Below, piece by piece: positions 50,301-56,883 of a DNA stretch of 64,000 nt (position 1 is its first letter; each line of letters starts with the position of its first letter). The notes under the pieces were generated by a model, which saw only the letters and a list, made by a program, of their open reading frames with translations, searched no databases and had not been told where the DNA came from. The stretch comes from Dama dama (lineage: Eukaryota > Chordata > Mammalia > Artiodactyla > Cervidae). A program made the translations under genes and the position numbers. The DNA is taken from positions 15,696,001 through 15,760,000 of the forward strand of contig NC_083692.1 of the NCBI RefSeq assembly GCF_033118175.1. The letters are read 5' to 3'.

Positions 50301-52433
50301 ACACAATGTTGGAATTCCATCCAACCAGTGAAATGTTGCTAAATGTTGAACTGGCTCTCCAGAACAACGAAAAAAAAATCCTGATTTGTTAGCCAATGTA
50401 GTGATGTAAATATTCCAAACATGGTGGATTCCCAACTACCAACATGATATTAACCAGCTCACAGAATGAAAATTAAAGTCATCCAGAGCTGGTATGAACC
50501 GGTTCTAGCCCAGCATTGCATGCAACTCTCTCGCTCCGTTTGGCCAGCCCTGCAGTCATCACACATTATCCCAAATCTATAGGGTCCCAGGAGAAGAGGG
50601 AAGAAGGCTTCCGGGTCTGCACGGTCATTAGGCATTACACTTGAGGCAGCTAGAAGGGCCTGAGTGGTGAGACATGGGACGCATTTTCACCTTTTGTCTC
50701 AGGCTCAAGAGGTTCATCATTGTCCATGGCGCCAGGGCCCTCTCCGGGGCTGCTGCCAGCTTCTTGCCACCCTTCTTCTGCTTCCCTAAGAAGCTACCAG
50801 TCCATTCACCTCTGTCTCAAAATTTATGTACCCTGCCCTCACCCAGACATATCTTAGGCAGGGAGCCTGTAGTTATCTTTCCATCCCAGCAAGCCCTGGG
50901 GAGAGTGAGATTTGGTGGGATGTGCCTGGATTTGACCCCAACTCTGTCTGGGAGAGGGAGCCACTTCCTAGGATCATCAGGGAGAGAGGTATAGCTCTAT
51001 TCCTGGGAGCCCTGTTGAAAGGATGCCCACCCACCTGCAACTTTATGACTTAGGACCCACTTTCATTTCATCTTCAGCATTCCATGACCTCATGCAGTCA
51101 TTGTGACCCATGAGGGTAGACCTGGCAACAGCGAGCCTCCCACTCTCTTGGTGACCCTGGCAGTCATCTTTTCTCTTATGTCCACTGGGGCCAAGCCCAG
51201 GCTTGGTTGTGAGTGTGCAGGTGTTGTTGGGAGGTGCCTCTCAGTGGAGTTGTATTTCCCTCTGAGTCAGGACCAAACCCAAGCCCCTTAAAAAGGTGAC
51301 CGTGGAGAGCCAACGCCATGTTATTCTCTCGAGGTGGTTGTGCTTCAGGTACGAAATATTTCAGTGATGGGTGAGGTCAGTTTTCTTCTTCCCAGTTCCT
51401 TTTGCTTTTTTCTTTCCCCCTTGGGAGAGTATCCTCAACCTTGGAGCAGAAGATCAAAAGCAAAGCACAACAAACATATGTTCTATCACTACAACTGGTT
51501 GCAGCAAAAGCATTGTTCAAACTACTGGGCTGCCTAACTTGAAACCATTCAACCATCATTCCCACGCTTGGCTGTTTTCACATGCCTTGGAGTTGAAGCT
51601 CACTTGCATTTCACTGTCAAGAGAATCTGGAGAATACTGTTCCTTCTTGATAAAGTATCAGCACATCAACGGGCAGGTCAGTGACTGGAGGGCATGGGGA
51701 CATGAGAATCCCTCTTTGCCACTCAGAAGAATGATGAAGATCTGGGGATGCATGTAGGGAAAACATAGTTAGAACCTTGAATCAAAAGAAATTTGTAAAT
51801 CTGAGACATGACTCATTCCTCCAGGCATTCATTCTGAAAATTTATGGAGCATGTGTTACATACAAGGCACTAAGATAAGCACAACAACGGGGAGGGGAAT
51901 GCAGACATGATTAAGACTTGGATCTTCCAGTGAGTGTATAATACAAGATAGAAATTGACAGGGCCACTCCTAGGTTGTGAGAGTCCTCGGCAAATACTTT
52001 TGGCAGAGCTTCTGTTCAAATAAACAATTTGTCATCCTAAATCAGCATGACAACATTTCTAGTGGTCCAATCTCCTATGGTTCTGTGAAAGAAACACTGA
52101 ACAGGCCAGAGGAAATGATCAACTACTAGGATAACTTGGTAGGCATGAGTCCTGAGGACCCTAGGGATATCTGGTCAACCCCACACTGGTGCAGAGGATA
52201 AGAAAGTGCAGCATTTTTCTCTTAAAGGAGAAAAATGGTGACCAGAAAGTATTTAGATCCTGGTCTAAGTTTTGGGTGCTCTGCCTGAACAGTACCATGT
52301 GGTCTAAGATACCAGGGGTGGATTAGAAAATTTGGAGGAAGGCATCACAAATAGCCACTGAACAGAGACACTGCTTACCTGGGCCTAAAGGTAGTGCTGA
52401 CAATTGATAAAGGTTGTGCTGGGGGGCATTCAT
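20619..52433 (-). CDS. LRRC74A: LRRC74A, leucine-rich repeat protein 74A (14 coding exons)
   Basis: Joined exons, 5' to 3' on the minus strand: 52433-52379, 49209-49081, 46123-45951, 42817-42710, 41652-41556, 38542-38493, 38132-38051, 34216-34131, 33671-33477, 30843-30748, 28239-28093, 24212-24105, 23198-23116, 20643-20619. Every intron is GT-AG, phases match, and 477 codons are open. Residues 1-62 are acidic and low complexity; about 95-365 carry some ten ribonuclease-inhibitor-type repeats (LxxLDLSxN, then G and L...L); 366-477 form a mixed region with an EF-hand-like segment at 414-440. I recall human LRRC74A as slightly longer and co-linear, including the [14 protein letters not shown] and KLIQSYADQ stretches. 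Its molecular function is not known to me; the repeats suggest a protein-binding scaffold, probably cytosolic as no signal peptide or membrane segment is seen. Weakest points are the start, the exon 4 donor and the tiny last exon. Confidence 0.88.
21127..21338 (-). mobile_element. Bov-tA SINE in intron 13
   Basis: Antisense copy, from 'gttagtcgctcagtcgtgtc' to 'ctgagccagcagggaagctc'. Same strand as the LRRC74A transcript. Confidence 0.85.
21372..21399. repeat. (TG)n microsatellite
   Basis: About 13-14 uninterrupted TG units in intron 13. Confidence 0.9.
21422..21620 (-). repeat. MIR, antisense
   Basis: 'catgccaggtactgttctac', 'ttaactcatttaatccttga' and 'gggagactgaggcactggga' occur in order. 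Intron 13. Confidence 0.75.
21632..21663. repeat. (CA)n microsatellite
   Basis: CA run of about 15 units with one CG interruption, immediately beside the MIR end. Confidence 0.9.
22205..22345 (-). repeat. MIR, antisense
   Basis: 'taccacgtgccagcccctca' then 'ttatcaccccattctaaaga' and 'ggagactgagag'. Intron 13. Confidence 0.55.
22560..22800 (+). repeat. MIR, sense, diverged
   Basis: 'cctgggtcctaaggc' at the left, 'ccgaagctccgtttcacccc' in the core and 'acttggcacgtggtaagggc' near the end fit the sense MIR layout. Confidence 0.5.
23116..23198 (-). CDS. LRRC74A: LRRC74A coding exon 13
   Basis: Residues 443-469 plus two bases. It encodes a charged segment with RYQVRELIKKLGEKTGMVDF, strongly similar to the family C-terminus and resembling the second half of an EF-hand pair. 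The acceptor reads CTCAGCAG, a tandem NAGNAG site; use of the upstream AG keeps Gln443, which the family has. The donor is GTCAGC. Confidence 0.88.
23265..23315. repeat. (CA)n microsatellite near exon 13 acceptor
   Basis: About 25 perfect CA units; in the LRRC74A transcript this is a (UG)n tract ending 67 nt before exon 13. Confidence 0.95.
24105..24212 (-). CDS. LRRC74A: LRRC74A coding exon 12
   Basis: Residues 407-442, in phase 0 at both ends. SYADQNKISILDFFRSLNPS leads into a 12-residue loop beginning Asn and ending Glu, an EF-hand-like layout with Asn/Ser/Glu at positions 1, 3 and 5 but no Gly at 6. Acceptor TTCTCCCAG, donor GTAGGT. Confidence 0.92.
24828..24975. repeat. Two-copy tandem repeat, about 77-bp period
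   Basis: Two near-identical copies of a TATC-led, AT-rich unit (aacatctttctact... to ...ttgtgaactc) start near 24828 and 24900. They differ by a few substitutions and one TATC unit. Intron 11. Confidence 0.9.
25780..26110 (-). repeat. L2 LINE fragment, antisense
   Basis: 'ctggaggagttcagtcttgc' and 'gcggtgttccaggcagaggg' match the usual antisense L2 blocks. Intron 11. Confidence 0.6.
26241..26333. repeat. (CA)n microsatellite, interrupted
   Basis: About 90 bp of CA with CAGA interruptions at both ends. Intron 11. Confidence 0.95.
26334..27010 (+). repeat. L2 LINE fragment, sense
   Basis: C/T-rich sequence with 'gtcagggcccttgccctaac', 'tctgtttgcccagtcctgca' and a closing 'tgggcccctgaggggaaggc', the layout of the sense L2 3' region. 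Intron 11. Confidence 0.5.
27655..27870 (-). repeat. MIR, antisense
   Basis: 'catgccaggcattgttctaa' and 'attttacaggtgaagagact' are well preserved. Intron 11. Confidence 0.8.
28093..28239 (-). CDS. LRRC74A: LRRC74A coding exon 11
   Basis: Residues 358-406, 49 codons, phase 0 at both ends. It begins NVLVSEQFVKILDGVCAIHP, the end of the repeat array and the linker to the C-terminal region, and finishes KLIQ. Acceptor CTGCTGCAG, donor GTGAGC. Confidence 0.93.
28307..28366. repeat. Two-copy tandem repeat, 31-bp period
   Basis: gggctccccccaggcaaagc occurs at 28307 and 28338, with one A/G difference further on (ccacgtgttg, ccgcgtgttg). Intron 10, about 70 nt from the exon 11 acceptor. Confidence 0.9.
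29480..29612 (+). repeat. MIR, sense
   Basis: 'tgctgcgtggtcctgggcca' and 'gtctcagtttctttccatgt' show the sense MIR core. Intron 10. Confidence 0.65.
29618..30073 (+). mobile_element. MLT1-type solo LTR (ERVL-MaLR)
   Basis: Nearly full length, from 'tgttatgggttcaatcgtat' through 'tgggccctaacctgatgtga' and 'gcctccaggactgtgagaca' to about 'cttggcagccctatg'. Antisense to LRRC74A, in intron 10. Non-coding. Confidence 0.85.
30748..30843 (-). CDS. LRRC74A: LRRC74A coding exon 10
   Basis: Residues 326-357, 32 codons, phase 0. LFLNPISMDGAVLLILSIKR continues the repeat array with a less regular repeat. Acceptor TTTCTCCCACAG, donor GTAAGTG. Confidence 0.94.
31900..31976 (+). mobile_element. Bov-tA 3' fragment
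   Basis: Only the tail of the SINE is present, from 'catcccatggacagaggtgc' to 'cacgacttagtgagtaaac'. Confidence 0.7.
32284..32795 (+). mobile_element. CHR-type SINE, split
   Basis: tRNA-derived head (ccctggtggcccagtggtta) at the left; the rest resumes at 32619 with 'gggtttgatccctggtccca' and ends in a poly(A) of about 18 nt near 32786-32804. A Bov-A2 copy sits in the middle. Confidence 0.7.
32317..32618 (-). mobile_element. Bov-A2 SINE with 11-bp target duplication
   Basis: Two BovA monomers in tandem, antisense, starting tgaaagtgaaagtcgctcag. The flanks tggttaagaag at 32306-32316 and 32619-32629 are identical. Confidence 0.85.
33008..33122 (+). mobile_element. CHR-type SINE
   Basis: 'gggattccctggcagtctag' head and 'gggttcaatccctggttggg' B-box region, then a short A-rich tail. 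Intron 9, 355 nt downstream of exon 9. Confidence 0.75.
33291..33444. repeat. CA-rich imperfect repeat beside exon 9 donor
   Basis: About 150 bp of CACA interspersed with GATG, GTGC and CATG variants; in the LRRC74A transcript a UG-rich tract starting about 33 nt after exon 9. Confidence 0.9.
33477..33671 (-). CDS. LRRC74A: LRRC74A coding exon 9
   Basis: Residues 261-325, 65 codons, phase 0; the largest exon, carrying two whole repeats (LKKLDLSMNSFGNEG and LTYLDLSSNNITNDG) and the start of a third. Acceptor CCCTGCAG. The donor AAG|GTAGTC is weaker than its neighbours. Confidence 0.95.
34131..34216 (-). CDS. LRRC74A: LRRC74A coding exon 8
   Basis: Residues 233-260 plus the completed split Ala232: one repeat, LQSLDLSWNHLYVRG, ending ALCNGLR. 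Acceptor CTCCCTCAG, donor GTAAGC. Confidence 0.94.
34217..35324. other. Intron 7, nothing recognised in this part
   Basis: No confident repeat or alternative exon is visible. Confidence 0.4.
35325..35690 (+). repeat. MIR, sense, split by a SINE
   Basis: 'ctttctagctatgtgacctt' lies left of the Bov-tA; 'ttcttatctataacatggga' and 'gtcacatagtaatc' lie to its right. Confidence 0.65.
35371..35549 (-). mobile_element. Bov-tA SINE inside a MIR
   Basis: Antisense copy with the usual body; the tRNA part is shortened. Confidence 0.8.
36100..36850 (+). repeat. Probable L2 LINE, sense
   Basis: C/T-rich stretch ('tctagacaacatttcaccca', 'gtgactccctgagtttcccc') fitting sense L2 in general composition and motif order. 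Strongly diverged. Intron 7. Confidence 0.4.
37140..37975 (-). mobile_element. Old LINE-1 fragment, antisense
   Basis: T-rich plus strand with 'gtagccacactgttctccaa', 'ttggccagtttttttttttt' and 'acagtgtctacccatttctg', matching complemented old L1. Ends 76 nt before exon 7. Confidence 0.6.
38051..38132 (-). CDS. LRRC74A: LRRC74A coding exon 7
   Basis: Residues 205-231 and the first base of codon 232. One repeat, IKSLDLSHNQFCDKAG, then EYLGQML. Acceptor TTTCTTTCTCTAG, donor GTGAGT. Confidence 0.94.
38493..38542 (-). CDS. LRRC74A: LRRC74A coding exon 6
   Basis: Shortest internal exon (50 nt): completes Gly188, then residues 189-204, NNFKEESAELFCQALS, the second half of a repeat begun in exon 5. 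Acceptor CCTTTCCCTGCAG, donor GTAAGA. Confidence 0.92.
38543..39394. other. Intron 5, nothing recognised in this part
   Basis: No exon or firm repeat call. A small near-palindrome, ctcggtaatcgag, lies at 39025-39037. Confidence 0.4.
39395..39500 (+). repeat. L2 LINE 3' tip, sense
   Basis: 'gtgcttggcacatagcaggt' followed by 'gaatgaacgaatgaatcc' is the conserved L2 3' end. Confidence 0.65.
40363..40566 (-). mobile_element. Bov-tA SINE
   Basis: Antisense copy beginning gttgttgtttagttgctaag and ending with the complemented head 'ccactggggaagctc'. Confidence 0.8.
40797..40984 (+). mobile_element. Bov-tA SINE
   Basis: Sense copy with head gacttctctggtggctcag and tail 'gttggacacgactgactaac'. Confidence 0.85.
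41318..41543 (-). mobile_element. Bov-tA SINE abutting exon 5
   Basis: Same strand as LRRC74A. Its tRNA head (complement of 'cttgggaagccc') ends about 13 nt past the last base of exon 5, just outside the donor consensus. It has a small internal duplication in the 'gtctcttgcgtctcctg' area. Confidence 0.85.
41556..41652 (-). CDS. LRRC74A: LRRC74A coding exon 5
   Basis: Residues 156-187 and the first base of Gly188. It begins NVSDNDLGLEGARILSEFLQ, with the next repeat start LFSLQLSG. Acceptor TCTTGCCTTTCAG, donor GTGAGC. Confidence 0.93.
41970..42400 (-). mobile_element. Probable LINE-1 3' end fragments, antisense
   Basis: A poly(T) of about 19 nt at 41970-41988, and at 42240-42370 the widespread block 'catcctaaccattttgaagg'...'ccatcaccatcatctatc' of old L1 3' UTRs. 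The two may be separate insertions. Intron 4. Confidence 0.5.
42710..42817 (-). CDS. LRRC74A: LRRC74A coding exon 4
   Basis: Residues 120-155, 36 codons, phase 0. SNTTVLTLELADNCIMQEGI, then LSLVEMLQENYYLQEI, matches the family closely. The acceptor GGCTGAAG has its pyrimidine tract 15-40 nt away; the donor ATA|GTACTG is the weakest in the gene, but no better in-frame site is present. Confidence 0.9.
43008..43222 (-). mobile_element. Bov-tA SINE
   Basis: Antisense, led by a TTG-rich tail complement and ending ccaccagggaag. Intron 3. Confidence 0.85.
43417..43490 (-). mobile_element. BovB 3' tip
   Basis: Only the last 70 or so bases of BovB, antisense ('cagttcagttactcagtcgt' to 'cacgccaggcctccctga'). 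A very short 5'-truncated insertion. Confidence 0.75.
43640..43995 (-). mobile_element. LINE-1 3' UTR, antisense
   Basis: Poly(T) start, then 'agttggaggctaattacttt', 'gacatgaatcagccatggag' and a block with 'gttccctgtgctacagtgcg', as in ruminant L1 3' ends. Confidence 0.75.
43996..45654. other. Intron 3, nothing recognised in this part
   Basis: A 224-codon plus-strand frame (44212-44886) has no domain or splice context and is rejected as a gene. AT-rich toward 45.1-45.4 kb. Confidence 0.45.
45655..45812 (+). mobile_element. Bov-tA SINE, internally shortened
   Basis: Head and tail present, but about 40 bases of the tRNA part after 'ggctcagtagtaaa' are missing. Ends 138 nt from exon 3. Confidence 0.75.
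45951..46123 (-). CDS. LRRC74A: LRRC74A coding exon 3
   Basis: Completes Asp62, then residues 63-119. [40 protein letters not shown] and KAIAIALV are highly characteristic of the family; the first leucine-rich repeat starts here. Acceptor TTTTTTTGCAG, donor GTGAGC. Confidence 0.95.
46552..46768 (-). mobile_element. Bov-tA SINE
   Basis: Antisense copy. The 320-codon minus frame 46177-47139 runs through it and is not a gene. Confidence 0.85.
47255..47520. repeat. Ancient repeat, family unassigned, split by a SINE
   Basis: 'attatggacattttgaattg' to 'gtaaaatatttagtagg' and, beyond the CHR, 'tggtctctacccgtgagatt' fit one common old mammalian repeat whose name I cannot fix. Intron 2. Confidence 0.4.
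47348..47463 (-). mobile_element. CHR-type SINE
   Basis: Antisense: 'ggctatgccatgcaacttgc', 'aaccagggattgaaccctgg' and 'ggaccaccagggaagtccct'. Confidence 0.8.
48104..48148. repeat. G-rich tract, G-quadruplex candidate
   Basis: Several runs of 3-10 G separated by one to three bases on the plus strand (the non-template side relative to LRRC74A is C-rich). Intron 2. Confidence 0.7.
48188..48250. repeat. Short minisatellite, about 4 units
   Basis: Units of about 15-17 bp based on gaccattggcggggaggt; the first two units differ slightly. Intron 2. Confidence 0.8.
48700..48800 (+). repeat. MIR core fragment
   Basis: 'aacctcagtttcctcccctg' followed by 'taaaaggcaggtaaacaatg'. Confidence 0.6.
49081..49209 (-). 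CDS. LRRC74A: LRRC74A coding exon 2
   Basis: Completes Asp19, then residues 20-61 and the first base of codon 62. The acidic stretch includes SSDETLYCEAEAPVAVEKEK and ESSETDLEIE, similar to the family N-terminus and probably disordered. Acceptor GTTTTTCTTCCAG, donor GTGAGC. Confidence 0.9.
49210..52378. other. Intron 1, mostly unassigned
   Basis: No second coding exon was found. 50220-50530 may be an old DNA-transposon remnant and 51840-51900 an antisense MIR tip ('catgtgttacatacaaggca'); both are weak calls. Frames up to 128 codons have no recognisable content. Confidence 0.4.
52379..52433 (-). CDS. LRRC74A: LRRC74A coding exon 1 with start codon
   Basis: ATG at 52433 has G at -3 and encodes MNAPQHNLYQLSALPLGP, ending in phase 1 at a strong donor (CAG|GTAAGC), exactly the phase exon 2 needs. 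Upstream at 52453-52454 is an acceptor-like CATTCCAG, so this may be exon 2 of the mRNA with a non-coding first exon further right. No other start with matching phase was found. Confidence 0.68.
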
Positions 52434-52929
52434 GGCCTCACAAAGAGTGATGCTGGAATGGAGTCAAAGGTTTACAAGTGTATTCAGGGGTTTTGCCTAA
52501 TATATGTACATGGATAGATGGGTATAGAGATAAATATAGACATGTGTTATGCAGAGATTATTATACATACATATATTTTCTAACTTTACCTGCTGAAAAG
52601 GCCCAGAAGCAGGGACCACTTAGTGGTGATGAGCATGCCAGTGCCCAGATCTAGGTTTCTATTTTCCTTGGAAAGATGGTTAATTCCTGTGGTGCCAGCA
52701 AAGAAGGAAGGGATCAAAAACAAAAATAATAATGAGGGGCATGTAGAAAGGGCACAGGAGCCAACCTGAATGAGCTCCCAAAGCCAGAATTGGAATTTGA
52801 AGAGCAAAATAAATGATGGTATTGTATGGTAACCCAAAGAATAAAATAAACATCTATAAGCCCACATTATTCAATGGGCTCCGGACAAACAGAGTGTGGG
52901 GAAAAGGCATTGGGTGAATCAAGCCATCA

Positions 52930-53650
52930 TTCAAAGCAGCTGTATCATTTTGAATTCCCACAAGGAATATATGAGCATCAGTTGCTTCAAATTCTCACCA
53001 ATATTTGATATTGCCAGTTTTGTTTTTGATTGGCATACTAGTAAGTGTGTAGTGGTATTTCATAGTGGTGTTAATTTGCATTTCCTTAATGACTAATGAT
53101 GTTGAGCATCCTTTCATATGTTTATTGGCCATTCCTGTATCTTCTTGCTATTTGTTCAGATCTTTCGCCCATTTTAGATTGGACTGTTTATTTTCTCATT
53201 GAGTCTTGATGTGTTCTAGATATAAGTGCTTTGTCAGAAATGTGATTTGCAAATATTTTTTCTCTCAGTCTGTGGTTTAGTTTCTCACTCTCAACAGTGT
53301 CTTTCATAGAGTACAAACTTTAATTTTGATGAAGTCAAATCATATCAAAATTGTCAATTTTTTTCTTTTATGGATCATGCTTTCAGTGTCATATCTAAAC
53401 TCCCTACCTAGCTCAAGGTCAAGTAGATTTTTTCCTGTTTAATGTTAAAAGTGTTATAGTTTTAGCTTTTACATTTGGGCCTATGATTCATTAATTTTTT
53501 ATCATGATAAAATATATTAACATAAAATTTGCCATTTTAACCCTTTTAAGTGTATAATCCAGTGGCATTAATTTTACTTACAATGTTTCATAACCATCAC
53601 CACTATCCATTTCCAGAACTTTTTCTATGATACATTTTGAGTTAATCTTT
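52930..53650 (-). mobile_element. Old LINE-1 3' region, antisense
   Basis: 'gatgttgagcatcctttcat', 'ttgtcagaaatgtgatttgc' and, from about 53500, the 'cataaaatttgccattttaa' block are complemented old L1. Diverged. Confidence 0.65.
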
Positions 53651-53754
53651 AGATAAGGTGTGAAGTAGACAATATACATATAAATGCATGTGGATGTTCA
53701 CATATTCTAGCACTATTTGTTGAAAAGACTGTCCTTTCTCCATTTATTGGAGAT

Positions 53755-54045
53755 TTTTTTTTTAACCAAAAAAAAAACCTTTTTTATTTTGTATTGGAGT
53801 ATAGCCAATTAACAATGTTGTGATTGTTTCAGACGGACAGCAAAGGGACTCAGTCATGCATATACATATATCCATTCTCCCCCACGCTCCCTCCCATCGA
53901 GGATTCCACATAACACTGAGCAGAATTCCACACGCTATACAGTAGGTCCTTGTTGGTTATCCATTTTAAATATAGCCATGTGTACATGCCCACCCCAAAC
54001 TCCCTAACTCTTCCTCCCCTCCATCCTTCCCCCCAGCAAGGACTG
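53755..54045 (-). mobile_element. LINE-1 3' UTR, antisense
   Basis: 'ttttattttgtattggagta', 'cagcaaagggactcagtcat' and 'actgagcagaattccacacg' in order. Confidence 0.75.
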
Positions 54046-54470
54046 ATTGTCTTTTCACCACTGTCAAAAATCAATTGACAAACCAAAACCACATAATCAG
54101 CATCTAACCAAAATGTACTTTAAGCTACTAGTTTGTGAGATAAGCCGCTATGGTGCTGGGAGGTGGGCCTAAGGCACTTAGTGGGTAGGAGGTAAGCTGG
54201 CTCTACAGTCAATCCACAGAGTGGGGCAAGAGAGACAGTCTCTGGCGGGGAGGGAGCTGTGATTTTGATCGAAAATGAGTCAACGAGAAAGCAACGCAAA
54301 GCTAGGTATGGCTAAATACTAAGAGAATGACTATTTTCTTCTTTATTGTCAATATTAATGTTACAATCTATCTGTTAGTGGGGATCATGGCAGAGGGACC
54401 TTTTACTATCCTATAACCATTTATACCACCCTTATAAATGCTGGTATTGTTCTATGGTCCTTACATGTAT

Positions 54471-54782
54471 TCAACTTTTCACTCAGTTGTGTCCTACTAT
54501 TTGCGACTCCAAGCACTATACAGTCCATGGAATTCTCCAGGCCGGAATACTAAAGTGGGTAGTCTCCCTTCTCCAGGGGATCTTCCCAACCCAGGGATGG
54601 AACCCAGGTCTCCCGCATTGCAGGCAGATTCTTTACTAGCTGAGCCACAAGGAAAGCCAAAGAATACTGCAGTGGGTAGCCTATCACTTCTCCAGCGGGT
54701 CTTCCTGACCCAGGAATTGAACCAAGGTCTCCTGCATTGCAGGTGGATTCTATACCAACCAAGCTATGAGGGAAGCCCCCTG
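54471..54782 (-). mobile_element. Bov-A2 SINE with 8-bp target duplication
   Basis: Two BovA monomers antisense, flanked by acatgtat at 54463-54470 and 54783-54790. Confidence 0.8.
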
Positions 54783-54960
54783 ACATGTATAAACACATTC
54801 AAATTGTCTAACAGCTATTACGAGACGCTATTTTTATTCCCATTTTATAGGTGAGGAAACTGAGCACAGAGAGGTTAAGTTACTGGCTCAAGGTCACACA
54901 GCTAGAGTCAGGATACAAATGAATTCAGTCTGGCTGCTGCCTCTCTACACTGACCCCCTT
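54783..54960 (-). repeat. MIR, antisense
   Basis: 'cccattttataggtgaggaa' and 'ttactggctcaaggtcacac' are well preserved. Confidence 0.8.
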
Positions 54961-55293
54961 GCCATTCCATGAACATGACAAGGCTGTCCCTCACTCAAGG
55001 CAGCTGCTGTTCATGGTTCAGAGGAGGGTCTGTGCTGAGGTTATGTATTTCAGGAGTTGGAGAATTAAAGTCTGAGGACCAAGTCTGATCCATTGTTTGT
55101 TTCTGTAATAAAGTTCTGTTGAAGCACAGTCGTGATCACTCATTTAGGTATTTCTGTGCCTGTTTTCATGCTACAATGGTGAAGTCAAGCAGCTGCTTAC
55201 AGAGATCCACGGCCGGCAAAACCAAAAACATTTTCTATCTGGTCCTTTAGGAAAAAGTTTGCTGTTGTATTTGATGACCGTTAGCATGGGATA

Positions 55294-55533
55294 CGGAGAA
55301 GGCAATGGCAACCCACTCCAGTACTCTTGCCTGGAAAATCCCATGGACGGAGGAGCCTGGTAGGCGGCAGCCCATGGGGTTGCGAAGAGTCGGACATGGC
55401 TGAGCGACTTCGCTTTCACTTTTCACTGTTATGCATTGGAGAAGGAAATGGCAACCCACTCCAGTGTCCTTGCCTGGAGAATCCCAGGGATGGGGTCGCA
55501 CAGAGTCAGACATGACTGAAGTGACAGCAGCAG
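55294..55533 (+). mobile_element. Bov-A2-type SINE with 12-bp target duplication
   Basis: Two monomers, each with 'atggcaacccactccagt', bracketed by tagcatgggata at 55282-55293 and 55534-55545. Perfect flanks suggest a young copy. Confidence 0.85.
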
Positions 55534-55939
55534 TAGCATGGGATAACTACCGAAGGTTCTAATATTCCTTGGGAAGGAATGGAGAGCAAAGGGTCAAGGA
55601 TAGCCGGCAGAAATCATGCGAGGAGGCGGGAGGAGGAAGCAGAAGCACAGAAAGAAACAGAGCCTTCATTATTATGTGTAACAATATCCAATTTTATGCA
55701 AGGGCTGCTTTTCTTTAAATTGCAACTGTAAATCAAATTGGATTTCTAGTATATGGGAGACTCTGAAAGAAAGGCACTTTCAGAATTCTTTTTTAAAGCA
55801 AATAAACCTTTGCAAAATACAGAGGAGTTCCCTATTACGTGTCCACTTCTGCAAGTTTGGGTTTTATTATGCTTGGTTTCCTTAGGAACAGGAGCTCTTC
55901 AGAAAGAAGGATTTCTCATTAATTAATTATTAATGAATG

Positions 55940-56225
55940 AATGTGTTGAATATCCTGGCACCGAATATCTGTCTGTCTTCATTGGAGAAATGTCTGTTTA
56001 GGTCTTTTTCCCATTTTTTGATTGGGTTGTCTGTTTTTTTGGTATTGAGTTGTATGAGCTGTTCGTATATTTTGGAAATTAATCCTTTGTCAGCTGTTTC
56101 ATTTGCTATTATTTTCTCCCATTCTGAGGGTTGTCTTTTTACCTTGTTTATGGTTTCCTTTGCTGTGCAGTCTTTTTGTTTTTTTGTTGTTGTTTTTTTT
56201 TTACCATGTTAGGCTTTTAAAAAAA
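55940..56225 (-). mobile_element. LINE-1 fragment, antisense
   Basis: 'cattttttgattgggttgtc' and 'aaattaatcctttgtcagct' are complemented L1 ORF2; the left end is near 55940. Confidence 0.75.
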
Positions 56226-56756
56226 TTATTTATTTTTCATTGAGGGATAATTTTGCTGGGTGATGGAGATAGAGTGGGGAACCTCGTGAGGTATACAGTA
56301 TACTGAGAGATACTGATGAGTAAACAGACAGTGACAGTATTGAACCCAGAGTAAGTGAGGATGTTTCAGAAACAAATAAGGAGGGCTGTGGTCCAGATGT
56401 GGGCAGTCATGTGTCTGTAGGCGAGTGGGTGTTAGAGACCTGGAAATGCTTTCTTGAGGATGGAAGGTCTAGGCTGAAACTTGAAGGTCTGTTAGGCAGT
56501 AATTAGGTGATGGGGTAGGTCCGGTAGGGAAGGAGAAGTATATGAGGCTGAGAAAAAAAGCATGTAAAAGTCTCGACAGCAAGTTAGAGTCTCTGGCAGT
56601 TTAGCAAGGCTGGAGTGTGATTTTCCCTGCAGAGAGAGTTGTGGTGGGAAGGAAGAGCTGAGAGATGTGATGGGAGGTGAGTGGAGGGCGTAATGAAAGG
56701 CCTTTAGTGCTATGCTATGGAGTTTGTATTTTCAGGATAGTGAGTGTTTGCAAAAG

Positions 56757-56877
56757 AATTTTTGTTTTTGGACATGCTGGGTGGCATGTGACATCTAAGT
56801 TGCCAGACCAGGGATTGAACTTGTACCCCCTGCATTGTAAGCACAGAGTCTTAACCACTGGACCACCAGAGAGAGCC
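56757..56877 (-). mobile_element. CHR-type SINE
   Basis: Antisense: 'agaccagggattgaacttgt', 'taaccactggaccaccagag'. Confidence 0.75.
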
Positions 56878-56883
56878 TTCAAA

